Shown: in pieces, positions 1 through 12,301 of the stretch
Numbering within the stretch: position 1 is the stretch's first letter
Layout: each line of letters opens with the position of its first letter
Assembly: GCF_009371975.2 (NCBI RefSeq)
Contig: NZ_VIKT02000005.1
Coordinates: 62,001-126,000, forward strand
Length of the DNA: 64,000 nucleotides
Direction: 5' to 3'
Source: Microcella pacifica
GTDB taxonomy: Bacteria; Actinomycetota; Actinomycetes; Actinomycetales; Microbacteriaceae
The notes under the pieces: model-generated
Databases searched by the model: none
What the model was told of the DNA's origin: nothing
The model's input: the letters and a program-made list of their open reading frames with translations, nothing else
Position numbers and translations under genes: made by a program

Positions 1-1751
1 ACTCCGCGCAGACCCTCGAAGTAGCCCGCCACGGCGTCGCGTTCGACGCGGATGCGTGCGAGCGACTCCTCCGCCTCGGCGACGAGCTTCGCACTGCGCT
101 CCTCCGCCTCCTTCTGCAGCGCCTGCGCGCGCTGCTCGGCATTCGCGAGCACCTCGCGCGCCGTGGCGTCGGCATCGGCCCTCCGCTTCTGGGCGTCTTC
201 GCGCGCGCTGCGGTCGAGATTCTCGGCCTCGGTGCGCACCGCGGCCGCTCGAGCCTGGGCCTCGGTGAGCTGGGCGGTCGCCTCATCGAGGTAGCGCTGC
301 GTCTGAGCAACGGCCTCCTGCTGGCGCGCGAGGTACTCCTTCTCGGCTTCGTCCCGTCGCGCCGTGAGCTCGACCTCGAGGTCGGTGCGGGCCTGCTCGG
401 CAGCGCGCTCCAGGCGCGCGCGGCTCTCCTCCGCATCGTGCACGAGCTGCGCCCGTGCCTTCGCGGCCTCGTCGGCGAGGGCGCCGCGCTGCCGGGCCGC
501 CTCGCGCTCGAGCGCACTGCGGGTCTCGAGCGCCTGCTGCTCAGCTGCTTCTCGCAGTTCGGCGAGCTCGCGCTCGGTCGTCGCGCGCAGCTCCATCGTG
601 TCCTGCTCGGCTCGCTCGCGCAGGCGCAGCGCGGCCGTCTCGGCATCCTGGCGCCGTTGCGATGCTTCGCGCTCGGTCGACGCCCGCAGCTCCGCGAGCT
701 CGCGCTCGGTGCTCTCCCGCAACTCCGTCGTGTCGCGCTCGGCGGCGTCGCGCAGTTCGGCGGCCTCCCGCTCGGCGGTCTCCCGCAGCTCGGTGGCGTC
801 GCGCTCGGTGATGTCGCGCAGCTCGGTGGTCTCCCGCTCGGTGGTCTCCCGCAGCAGCGTCGTCTCGCGCTCCGCGGTGAGGCGCAGAGCGGCGAGCTCG
901 TCCGTGAGCTCCTTCCGCCGACGGGCCTCCTCGGCCGCCCAGGCCTCCCGACCCTGCGCGACCTCGCGCGCGGCCTCGTCGCGAGCCCGCCGCACCTCGT
1001 CCTCGAGGTCGGCCCGCGCGTTCGTGATGTCGGCGTCGAGCTGCGCGCGGCGCGTGGCGTCGTCGCTCTCGAACTCTGCGCGGGCCTGCTCGGTCTCACG
1101 GGCGAGCTGTGCCGCGGCATCCCGTGCGTCGGCCACCTCGCGGTCGGCGACGACACGCAGCTCGGCGAGCTGCCATTCGGTCTCGGCGCGCTGCGCCGCG
1201 ATCTCGCGCTTCGCCGTCGCGCGCGACTCCGCCGCCTCCGTGGCGACGGCTCCGCGGATGGCGGCGGCCTCCCGCTGCGCCTCGGTCACGAGGGCGTCGG
1301 CATCGGCGCGCGCACGCGTCACGAGTTCCTCGGCCTCGCGCGTCGCGTCGTCGATCAGCTGTCGCGCGCGCTCCGTCGCTTCGGCGACGAGCTGCTCCGT
1401 GCGGCCCGCCGTCTCGGCCTGCAGACGCTCCGCCTCGGCCTGAGCGCTCGTGCGCAGCTTCTCCGCATCGATGTCGGCCTGGCTGATGAGCCGCGTGGAC
1501 TGCTCCTCGGCGACGCGCAGGGTCTGCTCGAGCTTCGTGCCGAGGCCCGCGTAGGTCGGGCGGCCCACCTCGTCGAGCTCCGACTGCAGGTCGTCGATGA
1601 CGGCGTGCAGGCGCTTGAGCTCCTTGGCGGTCTCCGCCCTCTCCGTGTTCGACTGGATGAGGTCGCGCCGGAGGTCCTGGAGGGCCTTGTCGACGTCCTC
1701 GCGCTTGTAGCCGCGCATCTCGGTGCCGAAATCGAACTCTGTGCCTGCCAC
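1..1751 (-). CDS. Long coiled-coil DivIVA/Scy-like cytoskeletal protein (partial, C-terminus beyond window)
   Basis: The minus strand is open from a GTG at 1751 to the left edge, giving at least 583 residues. The first 35 residues (FDFGTEMRGYKREDVDKAL) resemble the short globular N-terminus of DivIVA-type proteins. Everything after that is charged, Glu/Arg/Ala-rich helix without Pro or Gly breaks, as expected of a long coiled coil. About residues 290-360 consist of an 11-residue repeat of the form TERxxxELRxx, a hendecad period also seen in Scy/FilP-type scaffold proteins. The start is supported by GGAG about 10 nt upstream; the ATG at 1767 is in another frame. Assignment to polar growth or cell shape is inferred from this architecture only. 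No enzymatic domain is visible. Confidence 0.8.
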   Translation of the reverse strand, partial: MAGTEFDFGTEMRGYKREDVDKALQDLRRDLIQSNTERAETAKELKRLHAVIDDLQSELDEVGRPTYAGLGTKLEQTLRVAEEQSTRLISQADIDAEKLRTSAQAEAERLQAETAGRTEQLVAEATERARQLIDDATREAEELVTRARADADALVTEAQREAAAIRGAVATEAAESRATAKREIAAQRAETEWQLAELRVVADREVADARDAAAQLARETEQARAEFESDDATRRAQLDADITNARADLEDEVRRARDEAAREVAQGREAWAAEEARRRKELTDELAALRLTAERETTLLRETTERETTELRDITERDATELRETAEREAAELRDAAERDTTELRESTERELAELRASTEREASQRRQDAETAALRLRERAEQDTMELRATTERELAELREAAEQQALETRSALEREAARQRGALADEAAKARAQLVHDAEESRARLERAAEQARTDLEVELTARRDEAEKEYLARQQEAVAQTQRYLDEATAQLTEAQARAAAVRTEAENLDRSAREDAQKRRADADATAREVLANAEQRAQALQKEAEERSAKLVAEAEESLARIRVERDAVAGYFEGLRG

Positions 1752-2060
1752 GTGGGGGTCTCCATGGGTCGGTGGGGCGCGAACCCTGCGAGTCTATCGG
1801 CGCGCGCGGCCTTTGCCTCGCCTGAGTATTCGGCCTGAGGGGGCCCGCTTGGCCGCCCCGCGACGACGCGCACCCCGAGCATCCGCTAATCTGGAATGTC
1901 TGTAATCTGCTGGCCGCTGACTGCACCGAGCTGACGCTCTCGTCGCCCGATCAGTCCTGAACCGCAGCGACCTCGTCCCTCAGCGACCGCCTCCCGCGGT
2001 CGTCACGCGTGGGCGGGCGCTGAACGGGGAGTCGTGCGCCGGCACGAGAGGAGTGAATCC
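1752..2060. other. Divergent intergenic region
   Basis: About 310 bases separate the leftward coiled-coil gene from the rightward DUF8094 gene. TAATCT occurs at 1887-1892 and again at 1903-1908, either of which could be a -10 box for the rightward operon, but no convincing -35 partner is seen. I see no gene and no strong hairpin here. Confidence 0.4.
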
Positions 2061-3905
2061 GTGCGATTCATCATTGCCATCGTGTTCTTCGTGGTCGCCG
2101 TCGTCGGCGTCGGCCTCGGGGTCGCCCAGCGCACCGTGCTCGCCCCGCCCGAGAGCGTCACGTCGACCGTGCAGCTCGACAGCGCCGCGACCGTCACGGT
2201 CATCGACGGGTCGGCCCTCAACGCCTACGAGGGTCGCCAGACCCTTGCCATCAGCGGCGGGGTCGTCGCCCCGCCCGAGACCGCCGCCGATGCCGAGGCC
2301 GACCCGGAGGCGGATGCCGACGCGGAGGACGGCGAGGAGCAGATCGCCCAGACCGACCGGGTCGTGGCCGCCTACGGGCGCACGGGCGACGTGCTCGCGT
2401 GGGTCGGCGACGCGCGCTACACGCTCGTGACCTTCGACGAGGAGCTCGGCGAGCTCGTGGCGCAGCCCGTGAGCGGGTCGGAGGAGTCGGTTCCCGACCC
2501 CTACGGCAGCGACCTCTGGTACGACGACTTCACGGGCGAGGGCGAGCTCGGCATCACCGTCAACGTGCCGCGCGACGTCTCGCTGCTGCTGGCCTCGGAC
2601 GGCGAGCTGCCCGCGCCCCAGGAGTTCTCGGTCACCTGGCCTCTCGACAGCAGCACGCCGTACTCGACCTGGCTCATCCTCGGCGGAGTCGGATCGCTCA
2701 TCCTCGGCCTCATCGCCCTGCTCTGGGCGCTCCTGCACATGCGCCGGCAGCGCGGACCGCGCCGGAAGTCGTCCAAGACGCAGAAGATGCCCAAGGTTCC
2801 GCGGCCCTCCCGCTACCGCCCGCTCTCGGGGCGACCGTCGCTCGGTCGGCCGAAGGGGCGGCGCTCAGCGTCGCGCATCGCTCTCGTGCCCGGGCTGCTC
2901 GTCACAGGCCTCGTGCTCTCGGCGTGCACGCCCAGTGCATCGATCGTTGCGACGCCGAGCCCCACGCCGACGGAGGAGCCCGAGACTCCCGCGGTCGCGG
3001 CGAGCGAGCGCCAGATCGACCGCATCGTCAGCCGCATCGGCGAGACGGTGGCACGCGCCGACGAGGAGACCGACGAGAGCCTCGCCGCCACGCGACTCGC
3101 CGGCCCCGCGCTCCAGTTCCGCGAAGCGGCCTACGCGGTGCGCGAGGAGGACTCCGAACTCGGGTCGCTGCTGTCGATCCCCTCTCGCGATGTCGCGCTC
3201 GCCCTGCCGCAGCGCCTCCCCGACGAGGGCGCCACGTGGCCGCGCGCGATCTTCGCCGTCGTCGAGGACCCGAGCGATGAGACGCGGCCCCCGCAGGCGC
3301 TCATGATGATTCAGGACGACCCGCGTAGCCCGTATCGCGTGCACTACGCCCTGACCCTCGAGCCGCAGGCGGTCGTGCCGCCGCTCGCGCCCGTGGGGCT
3401 CGGCAGCCCCCTGCTGCCCGCCGACACCCCGCAGCTGGCCGTGACGCCCGCCGAGGTCGCCGCCTCCTACTCGCAGCTGCTCCTCCGCGGCGAGGATGCC
3501 GAGAACTTCGACCTGTTCGCGGCCGAGGGCGACAGCCTGCGCACCCAGATCGGCGTCGAGGCGAAACGAGATCGTCGCTCCGCCCTGCCCGACACCGCGT
3601 CGATCGAGTTCACCAACCGCGTCGTGGAGGACGCCGACATCCTCTCCTTCGTCACGAACGACGGCGGCGCGATCATGACGGCCTACCTCACCGAGACCGA
3701 GACGGTCACGCCCACGCAGTCCGGCGCGGCCGTCAACTCGAGCGGCGCCGTCGAGGCGCTCTCCGGCAGCGCGCAGAGCACGCGCGGCATCATCGCCACC
3801 TACGGCTTGCAGATCCTGTTCTTCGTCCCGCCCCTGGACAGCACGGAACCCGTCCGCGTGCTCGGCTACACCCAGGGGCTCGTCAGTGCCAGGGAGGTAC
3901 CGTGA
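2061..3905 (+). CDS. DUF8094-type membrane-anchored protein
   Basis: A 614-residue protein starting at GTG 2061, chosen because AGAGGAG lies 7 nt upstream; an ATG 27 nt earlier lacks this. It opens with a hydrophobic segment (FIIAIVFFVVAVVGVGLG), carries an acidic Ala/Asp/Glu linker near residue 85 and has a second membrane segment near residues 210-235. A basic stretch follows, then a third hydrophobic segment ending in LVLSAC that resembles a lipobox inside the chain. The remaining 330 residues look extracytoplasmic. This mosaic matches actinobacterial DUF8094 proteins that sit beside thioredoxin-TPR genes. Function is unknown. The stop overlaps the next start by four bases (GTGA), so the two genes are probably translationally coupled. 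Confidence 0.75.
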   Translation: MRFIIAIVFFVVAVVGVGLGVAQRTVLAPPESVTSTVQLDSAATVTVIDGSALNAYEGRQTLAISGGVVAPPETAADAEADPEADADAEDGEEQIAQTDRVVAAYGRTGDVLAWVGDARYTLVTFDEELGELVAQPVSGSEESVPDPYGSDLWYDDFTGEGELGITVNVPRDVSLLLASDGELPAPQEFSVTWPLDSSTPYSTWLILGGVGSLILGLIALLWALLHMRRQRGPRRKSSKTQKMPKVPRPSRYRPLSGRPSLGRPKGRRSASRIALVPGLLVTGLVLSACTPSASIVATPSPTPTEEPETPAVAASERQIDRIVSRIGETVARADEETDESLAATRLAGPALQFREAAYAVREEDSELGSLLSIPSRDVALALPQRLPDEGATWPRAIFAVVEDPSDETRPPQALMMIQDDPRSPYRVHYALTLEPQAVVPPLAPVGLGSPLLPADTPQLAVTPAEVAASYSQLLLRGEDAENFDLFAAEGDSLRTQIGVEAKRDRRSALPDTASIEFTNRVVEDADILSFVTNDGGAIMTAYLTETETVTPTQSGAAVNSSGAVEALSGSAQSTRGIIATYGLQILFFVPPLDSTEPVRVLGYTQGLVSAREVP

Positions 3906-4846
3906 CCGACAGCCCGATGAACCCTGACGCCCTGCGGGGCGCCGTCGACCTCTCCTCGCTCGTGCGCGCGGCGCAGCAGCCGCCGGCCCAGCAGGCCTCG
4001 GCGGGCGCCGCCGGCCCCGCGCCGGCCACGGGCACCGGCACGAGCGCCGTCGTGCGCGATGTGGGCGATGCCGAGTTCGGCGAGGTCGTCGAGCTCTCGC
4101 GCAGCGTGCCCGTGATCGTCGAGTTCTATGCCGCGGGCATCGCCCCGGCCCTGCCGGGCATTGTGAGCTCCTACGGTGGCCGACTCGTCCTCGCCACGGT
4201 CGACGGCAACAGCAGCCCGCAGGTCGCGCAGGCGTTCCAGGTGCAGCAGGTTCCCGCGGTCGTCGCCCTCGTCGGCGGTCGGCCCGTGAACCTCTTCGTC
4301 GGCATGCCTGCCGAGGCGGAGGTGCGTCAGGTTCTCGACCAGGTGCTCGAGCTCGCGGCGCAGAACGGCGTGACCGGAACGGTGTCGGCCGACACGCCCG
4401 AGGAGGGCGAGGAGGAGCCCGCCGAGCAGCCCCTGCCGCCCCTCCACCAAGAGGCCTTCGACGCCATCAGCCGCGGCGATCTCGAGGCGGCGGCCACGGC
4501 CTACCGCACGGCGATCGCGCAGAGCCCCGCCGACGGCGACGCGGTGGCCGGTCTCGCGCAGGTCTCCCTGCTGCAGCGGCTCGAAGGGCGTGAGGCATCG
4601 GAGATCCGCGACGCGGCAGCGGCGGCACCCGATGATCTGGATGCTCAGCTCGCGGTCGCCGACCTCGACCTCAGCGGGGGTCACGTGGAGGACGCCTTCG
4701 CGCGCCTCCTCACGCTCTTCCCGGGCCTCGACGCCGACGGCAAGGCGGTCGTCCGCACCCGCCTGCTCGACTACTTCGAGATCGTCGGGGCGGAGGACGA
4801 GCGCACGATCACCGCGCGCCGCGCCTTCACCAACCTGCTCTACTGA
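3902..4846 (+). CDS. CnoX/YbbN-like thioredoxin-TPR protein without active-site cysteines
   Basis: A 314-residue cytoplasmic protein. Residues about 55-155 form a thioredoxin-like fold (VPVIVEFYA, then VQQVPAVVAL with the conserved cis-Pro), and residues about 180-314 form tetratricopeptide-like helices. In thioredoxins a WCxxC motif follows the first strand, but here the equivalent is AAGIAPALPGI, with no cysteine. The protein therefore cannot do dithiol chemistry and fits the chaperone/holdase side of the CnoX family. It is coupled to the upstream DUF8094 gene by a GTGA overlap. Family assignment is confident; the client proteins are unknown. Confidence 0.85.
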   Translation: MTDSPMNPDALRGAVDLSSLVRAAQQPPAQQASAGAAGPAPATGTGTSAVVRDVGDAEFGEVVELSRSVPVIVEFYAAGIAPALPGIVSSYGGRLVLATVDGNSSPQVAQAFQVQQVPAVVALVGGRPVNLFVGMPAEAEVRQVLDQVLELAAQNGVTGTVSADTPEEGEEEPAEQPLPPLHQEAFDAISRGDLEAAATAYRTAIAQSPADGDAVAGLAQVSLLQRLEGREASEIRDAAAAAPDDLDAQLAVADLDLSGGHVEDAFARLLTLFPGLDADGKAVVRTRLLDYFEIVGAEDERTITARRAFTNLLY

Positions 4847-4850
4847 CGCC

Positions 4851-7168
<2,318 letters not shown>

Positions 7169-7169
<1 letters not shown>

Positions 7170-9193
7170 CAGACCCCCTTCGGGTAGTCGATGCGGAAGA
7201 TGTGGACGGGGTGCACGAAGGCGTCGAGTCTGACGTAGTTCTCCGTGCCCCAGGTGTACCGCTCGCCTGAGAGCAGGTCCTTGACCTCGAAGGTCGACCC
7301 GGGCGGGAGGCCGAGCGCCTCGAGATCGAGCGACACGGTCGTCTCGCGGGCCGAGTGGGGGTCGACGTTCGCGACGACGATGATGCCGTCCGTGCGGCCG
7401 GAGCGTACGAATCGGCCGGGCAGCACCTTCGAGTAGCAGAGGATCGCATCGTCGCGCGTGACGTGGATGCGCAGGTTGCGCAGCTGGCGCAGAGCGGGGT
7501 GCTGCGCACGGATCGTGTTGAGCTGCGTGAGGTACGGCGCGATCGACCGGCGCTGCGTCTCGGGGCTCGACCAGTCGCGCTGCTTGTACTCGTACTTCTC
7601 GTTGTCGATGTTCTCCTCGCTGCCGGGGCGCGCGACGTTCTCGATGAGCTCGAAGCCCGCGTATGCGCCCCACGAGGGGCTCGCCGTCGCGGCGAGAGCT
7701 GCCCGGATCTTGTAGGCGGGCACACCGCCGAACTGCAGGTACTCGGTGAGGATGTCGGGAGTGTTGACGAAGAAGTTGGGGCGGAAGTACGCGCTCGTCT
7801 CCTGCGAGACCTCCGTGAGGTATTCCTCGAGCTCCCGCTTCGAGTTGCGCCACGTGAAGTACGTGTACGACTGCTGGAAGCCGACGGCCGCGAGGGACTG
7901 CATCATCGCGGGGCGCGTGAACGCCTCGGCGAAGAACACCACGTCGGGGTGCTCGGCGTTAATCTCGTGCAGGAGCCACTCCCAGAACGCGAGCGGCTTC
8001 GTGTGCGGATTGTCGACCCGGAAGATGCGCACGCCCAACTCGATCCAGTAGCGCACGATGCGCAGGATCTCGGTGCTCAAGCCCTCCGGGTCGTTGTCGA
8101 AGTTGAGCGGGTAGATGTCCTGGTACTTCTTCGGCGGGTTCTCCGCGTAGCGGATGGAGCCGTCGGGCAGCGTCGTGAACCACTCGGGGTGCTCGGCGAC
8201 CCACGGGTGATCGGGGGCGCACTGGAGTGCGAGATCGAGAGCCACCTCAAGCCCGTTCTTCGCGGCACTCGCGAGGAACGCCTGGAAGTCCTCCACCGTG
8301 CCCAGGTCGGGGTGGATCGCATCGTGTCCGCCCTCCTTCGCGCCGATCGCCCACGGGCTTCCCGGGTCGTTCGGGCCCGCCTCGAGGGTGTTGTTGGGGC
8401 CCTTGCGGTTGAGGCGGCCGATGGGGTGGATGGGCGGCAGGTACAAAACGTCGAAGCCCATCTGCGCGACCGCCGGCAGCCGCCGCGTGGCCGTCGCGAA
8501 GGTGCCCGACTGCCAGGAGCCGTCCTTGCGGCGCTTCGCCCCCTCCGAGCGGGGGAAGAACTCGTACCAGCTGCCCACGCCGGCGCGCGTGCGCTCGACG
8601 CGCAGGGTGTGCGGGGCCGAGACGGTCTCGAGGCTCGTCAGGCGATGCTGCTGCAGTGCGGCCACGACACGGGCGTCGCTCGCGACAGCGAGACGCGCCG
8701 CCGGCGACAGCGAGGCGTTCATCATGGCGGCGCGGGCATCGGAGAAGGTCTTGCCGGCCGGGGTGTCGGCCCCGGCGAGCTCGGTCGCCCGCTCCAGCAG
8801 CTCGCCGCCGCCCATGAGCGTGACCTCGACGTCGACGCCCGCATCGATCTTGATCGTCGCGGCGTGCATCCACGTCGCCCAATCATCGGAGTAGGCCTGC
8901 ACGCGCCACGTGTACAGCCCTAACTGGTCCACGAGCACCTCGGTGTGCCAGCGGTCGGTGCCGGGTGCGCCCATCGCGAGAGGGTGCGCGCTCTGTGTGC
9001 CGTCCGGCGCGCGCAACAGCAGATCAGCGCCGAGCAGATCGTGCCCCTCGCGGAACACCGTCGCGCCGAAGGGCACGACCTCGCCGAGGAAGGCCTTGCT
9101 CGGCCACCGGTCCTCCGGTTGCACAGGGCTCAGGTGCCGGATCGGGATGCGCCCGATGCGCGGGGTGAACGGGGTCGATTCGGTGACAGCCAC
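7169..9193 (-). CDS. glgE: Alpha-1,4-glucan:maltose-1-phosphate maltosyltransferase GlgE
   Basis: A 674-residue GH13_3 enzyme that extends alpha-glucans with maltose-1-phosphate. The catalytic Asp is in the family motif [10 protein letters not shown], the acid Glu in FFAEAFTRP, and the family signature [11 protein letters not shown] is present. The length matches the family (about 650-700). GTG 9193 is chosen because the family N-terminus begins close to [13 protein letters not shown]; an ATG about 114 nt upstream gives an unrelated Arg-rich extension. It is the first gene of glgE-glgB, diverging from glgP. With GlgB and GlgP it indicates a GlgE pathway, although TreS/Pep2 are not in this window. 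Confidence 0.95.
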
Positions 9194-9310
9194 GTCTCGA
9201 CCGTACTCCGCCCGGACGGCGAGCGCTCGGGAGGCGTCCAGGCGTCCAGGGGCCTCGGAGGTGCGGGTGGGTCTCGGTGACGGGCGTGTCGGGCAAAGAG
9301 GGGACAAAAT

Positions 9311-9328
9311 GTACCCCGGGCAGGGTAC
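9311..9328. promoter_or_regulatory. Inverted repeat, possible operator
   Basis: GTACCC and GGGTAC arms of 6 bp are separated by 6 bases, about 120 bp upstream of glgE. The symmetry suggests a regulator site; no regulator is encoded nearby and the sequence does not match an operator I know. Confidence 0.3.
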
Positions 9329-9595
9329 GCGAATTCCTGTCAGACTCTTGGGATCGAGCGGTTGCGTGCGTATCGTCGAAGAACGACGTCAGCACTGTCG
9401 CGAGACCCGAACGCGACAGCATGGCGTCGGAACGACAGCACGATGATGAGTCCGACCCGAACGGACTCATGAGACAGGACCGAGACTCGCACCCCCCAGC
9501 GAGGCCGGTCCTGTTCGTCGTTAACCGAGCTTCGCCCGTCGCGGCGGGAGCCCTGCAGTCGACCGCCGGGCGTTCTGGAACCGGTTCCCGATTCG

Positions 9596-9627
9596 GCCCC
9601 GACTCGCCTAGAGTGGCGAGTCGGGGC
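9596..9627 (+). promoter_or_regulatory. Palindromic operator overlapping a putative glgP -10 box
   Basis: Perfect 13-bp arms (9596-9608 and 9615-9627) flank the hexamer TAGAGT (9609-9614), which fits the actinobacterial -10 consensus TANNNT. A weak -35 (TTCCCG, 9586-9591) lies 17 bp before it. A repressor bound here would cover the -10. Neither side has a T-run, so a terminator is unlikely. Predicted transcription start is near 9621, leaving a leader of about 100 nt before glgP. Confidence 0.45.
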
Positions 9628-9720
9628 GTGCGCACCCTCACGACCACGCAGACGTGATCGAGTCGCGCTCCCCACGCTCGTTCGCACCGCCGCACCCATC
9701 CAGGCCCCCGAGGAGAAGCT

Positions 9721-12276
9721 GTGAAGGCGATCCGCCGATTCACCGTCCGCACTGTCCTGCCCGAGGCGCTCGACGCCGTCTCGGCGCTCGCCGCGAACCT
9801 GCGCTGGTCGTGGCACGAGCCGACGAGGCGACTCTTCGCCCGCATCGACCCCATCCTCTGGGACGAACTCGATCACGACCCGATCGCCCTGCTGGGGGCG
9901 GTCGACTCCGCGCGGCTCGAGGAACTGGCCGGCGACGGGCAGTTCATCGCCGACGCGCAGGCACTGCGCGCCGACCTCACCGCCTACCTGGAGGAGCCCC
10001 GCTGGTACCAGTCGCTCGAGGACGCCCCGCAGCGCATCGCCTACTTCTCGCCCGAGTTTGGCATCGCCTCGGCGATTCCCCAGTACTCGGGGGGCCTCGG
10101 CATCCTCGCCGGTGACCACCTCAAGAGCGCGAGCGACCTCGGGCTGCCGCTGCTCGGCGTGGGCCTCTTCTATCGCGCCGGCTACTTCCGGCAGGCCATC
10201 GACCGCGACGGCTGGCAGAAGGAGACCTACCCGCTCCTGGACCCCGACGGCCTGCCCATGCAGGTGCTGCGTGAGGGAGACGGCGCTCCCGTGCTCGTGA
10301 CTCTGCCCCTCACCGGCGGCAGCCAGTTGCACGCGCGCGTCTGGCAGATGCACGTGGGCCGCGTGGTGCTGCTGCTGCTCGACACCGATATCGCCGAGAA
10401 CGAGGAGGAGCTGCGCGGCGTCACCGACCGGCTCTACGGCGGAGGAGGAGAGCACCGTCTCCTCCAGGAGCTGCTGCTCGGCATCGGCGGCGTCCGGGCC
10501 ATCAAGGCGCACGTGCGCATCACCGGTTCGCCCGCCCCCGAGGTGTTCCACACCAACGAGGGGCACGCGGGGTTTCTCGGGCTCGAGCGCATCAGCGACC
10601 TCATCGCCGAGGGCCTGACCTTCTCGGAGGCCCTGCAGGTCGTGCGGGCGGGGACGCTCTTCACCACCCACACGCCCGTGCCCGCGGGAATCGACCGCTT
10701 CGACGCCTCCCTCGTCGAGCGCTACTTCCAGACCGACCTCCTGCCCGGCGTGGATGCGCATGACGTGCTCGCGCTCGGCCGGGAGGACTACCCGGGCGGC
10801 GACCGCGGCGTGCACAACATGGCGGTCATGGGCCTGCGGCTCGCGCAGCGCGCCAACGGCGTCTCCCAATTGCACGGTGAAGTCTCGCGCGGCATGTTCG
10901 GCGAGCTCTGGCCCGGATTCGATGCTGCCGACGTGCCCATCACCTCGGTCACCAACGGCGTGCACGCGCCCACCTGGACCGACCCGCTCATGGTCACCCT
11001 CGCGAAGGACTCCCTCGGCACCTACGACACGACCCGCTGCGACTGGAGCTCGGACGCGGTCTCGGATGCTCAGTTGTGGTCGGTGCGCCGTGCCATGCGC
11101 GAGCAGCTCGTGACCGACGCGCGCGAGCGCGTCGCCGCGGCGTGGGTCGAGGAGAACCCCGGCATGGCCGCGCCGCAGTGGATGACGGGCGTGCTCGACC
11201 CCGACGTGCTCACGATCGGCTTCGCGCGGCGCGTGCCCACCTACAAGCGCCTCACGCTCATGCTGCACGACCAGGATCGCCTGCGCGCTCTCCTCACCGA
11301 CCCCGAGCGGCCCGTGCAGCTCGTCATCGCGGGCAAGTCGCATCCCGCCGACGACAGCGGCAAGGCGCTCATCCAGAAGCTCGTGCAGTTCGCGGCCGAG
11401 CACGACGTGCGGGAGCGCATCGTCTTCCTGCCGAACTACGACATCGGCATGGCCCGCCTGCTCTACCCGGGCACCGACATCTGGCTCAACAACCCGCTGC
11501 GCCCCTTCGAGGCGTGCGGAACATCGGGCATGAAGGCCGCGCTCAACGGGTCGCTCAACCTCTCCATTCTCGACGGATGGTGGAACGAGTACTACGACGG
11601 CGAGAACGGCTGGGCGATCCCCAGCGCCGACGCCGCGGGGGACGGCGCCGAGCGGGATGCGCTCGAGGCCGAGGCGATGTACGACCTCATCGAGCACCAG
11701 ATCGCTCCGCGGTTCTACGACCGTGACGACGAGGGCCTGCCGCGCCGCTGGCTGCGCAACATCCGCCACACCCTCGCGACGCTCTCGCCCGAGCTCTCCG
11801 CGGACCGCATGGTGAGCGAGTATGTCGAGCGCCTCTACGTGCCCGCGGCCCGCGCCCGCCGCGCGATCTCCGGCGAGTCCTACGGGCCCGCGCGCGATCT
11901 CGCGCAGTGGAAGGCGCGCGTCACGGCCGAGTGGCCGAACGTCGCCGTCGCGCACGTCGAGTCGGGAGGCGTGCAGTCACCGCAGGTCGGCGATGAGCTG
12001 ACCGTCCGCGCACACGTGGAGCTCGCGGGCCTAAGCGCCGACGACGTGCTCGTCGACGTCGTCTTCGGCCGGGCGCGCGACGGCGATGAGCTCGCCGACG
12101 TACACCACATGCCGCTCACGCTCGAAGCGCACGAGCTCGGCCAGTCGGCGACGTTCACCGGCACGGTGCCGCTCGCGCGCTCCGGCTCGTTCGGGTACAC
12201 CGTGCGCGTGACGCCGTGCCACGAGCTGCTCGCCCACCCGGCAGAGCTCGGCCTCGTGGCCGTCGCGGAGCACTAG
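9721..12276 (+). CDS. glgP: Alpha-glucan phosphorylase (GT35, DUF3417-containing)
   Basis: An 851-residue phosphorylase releasing glucose-1-phosphate (or acting in reverse) on alpha-glucan. The N-terminal DUF3417 domain (LPEALDAVSALAANLRWSW) and the PLP-site motif EACGTSGMKAALNGS (residues near 600) identify the actinobacterial 850-residue class. HTNEGHAGFL and THTPVPAGIDRF are also family hallmarks. Start GTG 9721 follows GAGGAGAAG by about 5 nt. It is divergent from glgE-glgB, so synthesis and breakdown are probably controlled from the shared intergenic region. Confidence 0.93.
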   Translation: MKAIRRFTVRTVLPEALDAVSALAANLRWSWHEPTRRLFARIDPILWDELDHDPIALLGAVDSARLEELAGDGQFIADAQALRADLTAYLEEPRWYQSLEDAPQRIAYFSPEFGIASAIPQYSGGLGILAGDHLKSASDLGLPLLGVGLFYRAGYFRQAIDRDGWQKETYPLLDPDGLPMQVLREGDGAPVLVTLPLTGGSQLHARVWQMHVGRVVLLLLDTDIAENEEELRGVTDRLYGGGGEHRLLQELLLGIGGVRAIKAHVRITGSPAPEVFHTNEGHAGFLGLERISDLIAEGLTFSEALQVVRAGTLFTTHTPVPAGIDRFDASLVERYFQTDLLPGVDAHDVLALGREDYPGGDRGVHNMAVMGLRLAQRANGVSQLHGEVSRGMFGELWPGFDAADVPITSVTNGVHAPTWTDPLMVTLAKDSLGTYDTTRCDWSSDAVSDAQLWSVRRAMREQLVTDARERVAAAWVEENPGMAAPQWMTGVLDPDVLTIGFARRVPTYKRLTLMLHDQDRLRALLTDPERPVQLVIAGKSHPADDSGKALIQKLVQFAAEHDVRERIVFLPNYDIGMARLLYPGTDIWLNNPLRPFEACGTSGMKAALNGSLNLSILDGWWNEYYDGENGWAIPSADAAGDGAERDALEAEAMYDLIEHQIAPRFYDRDDEGLPRRWLRNIRHTLATLSPELSADRMVSEYVERLYVPAARARRAISGESYGPARDLAQWKARVTAEWPNVAVAHVESGGVQSPQVGDELTVRAHVELAGLSADDVLVDVVFGRARDGDELADVHHMPLTLEAHELGQSATFTGTVPLARSGSFGYTVRVTPCHELLAHPAELGLVAVAEH

Positions 12277-12301
12277 CCGAGCATCCCGCTGTCGGCCGGC
12301 C

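Larger units (their letters stand above)
9194..9720. other. glgE-glgP divergent regulatory region
   Basis: A 527-base region between divergent glgE and glgP. It contains an inverted repeat GTACCC-N6-GGGTAC (9311-9328) and a perfect 13-bp inverted repeat at 9596-9608/9615-9627. Short frames on both strands here show no recognisable product and are not annotated. Confidence 0.6.

Noticed and set aside
438-1838. Plus-strand frames of 359 and 466 codons at the left edge
   Set aside because: They are antisense to the minus-strand coiled-coil gene, whose sequence is clearly protein-like; the repeats explain the long open frames.
9340-11955. 871-codon minus-strand frame opposite glgP
   Set aside because: Shadow of glgP in the antisense direction; no domain or motif.
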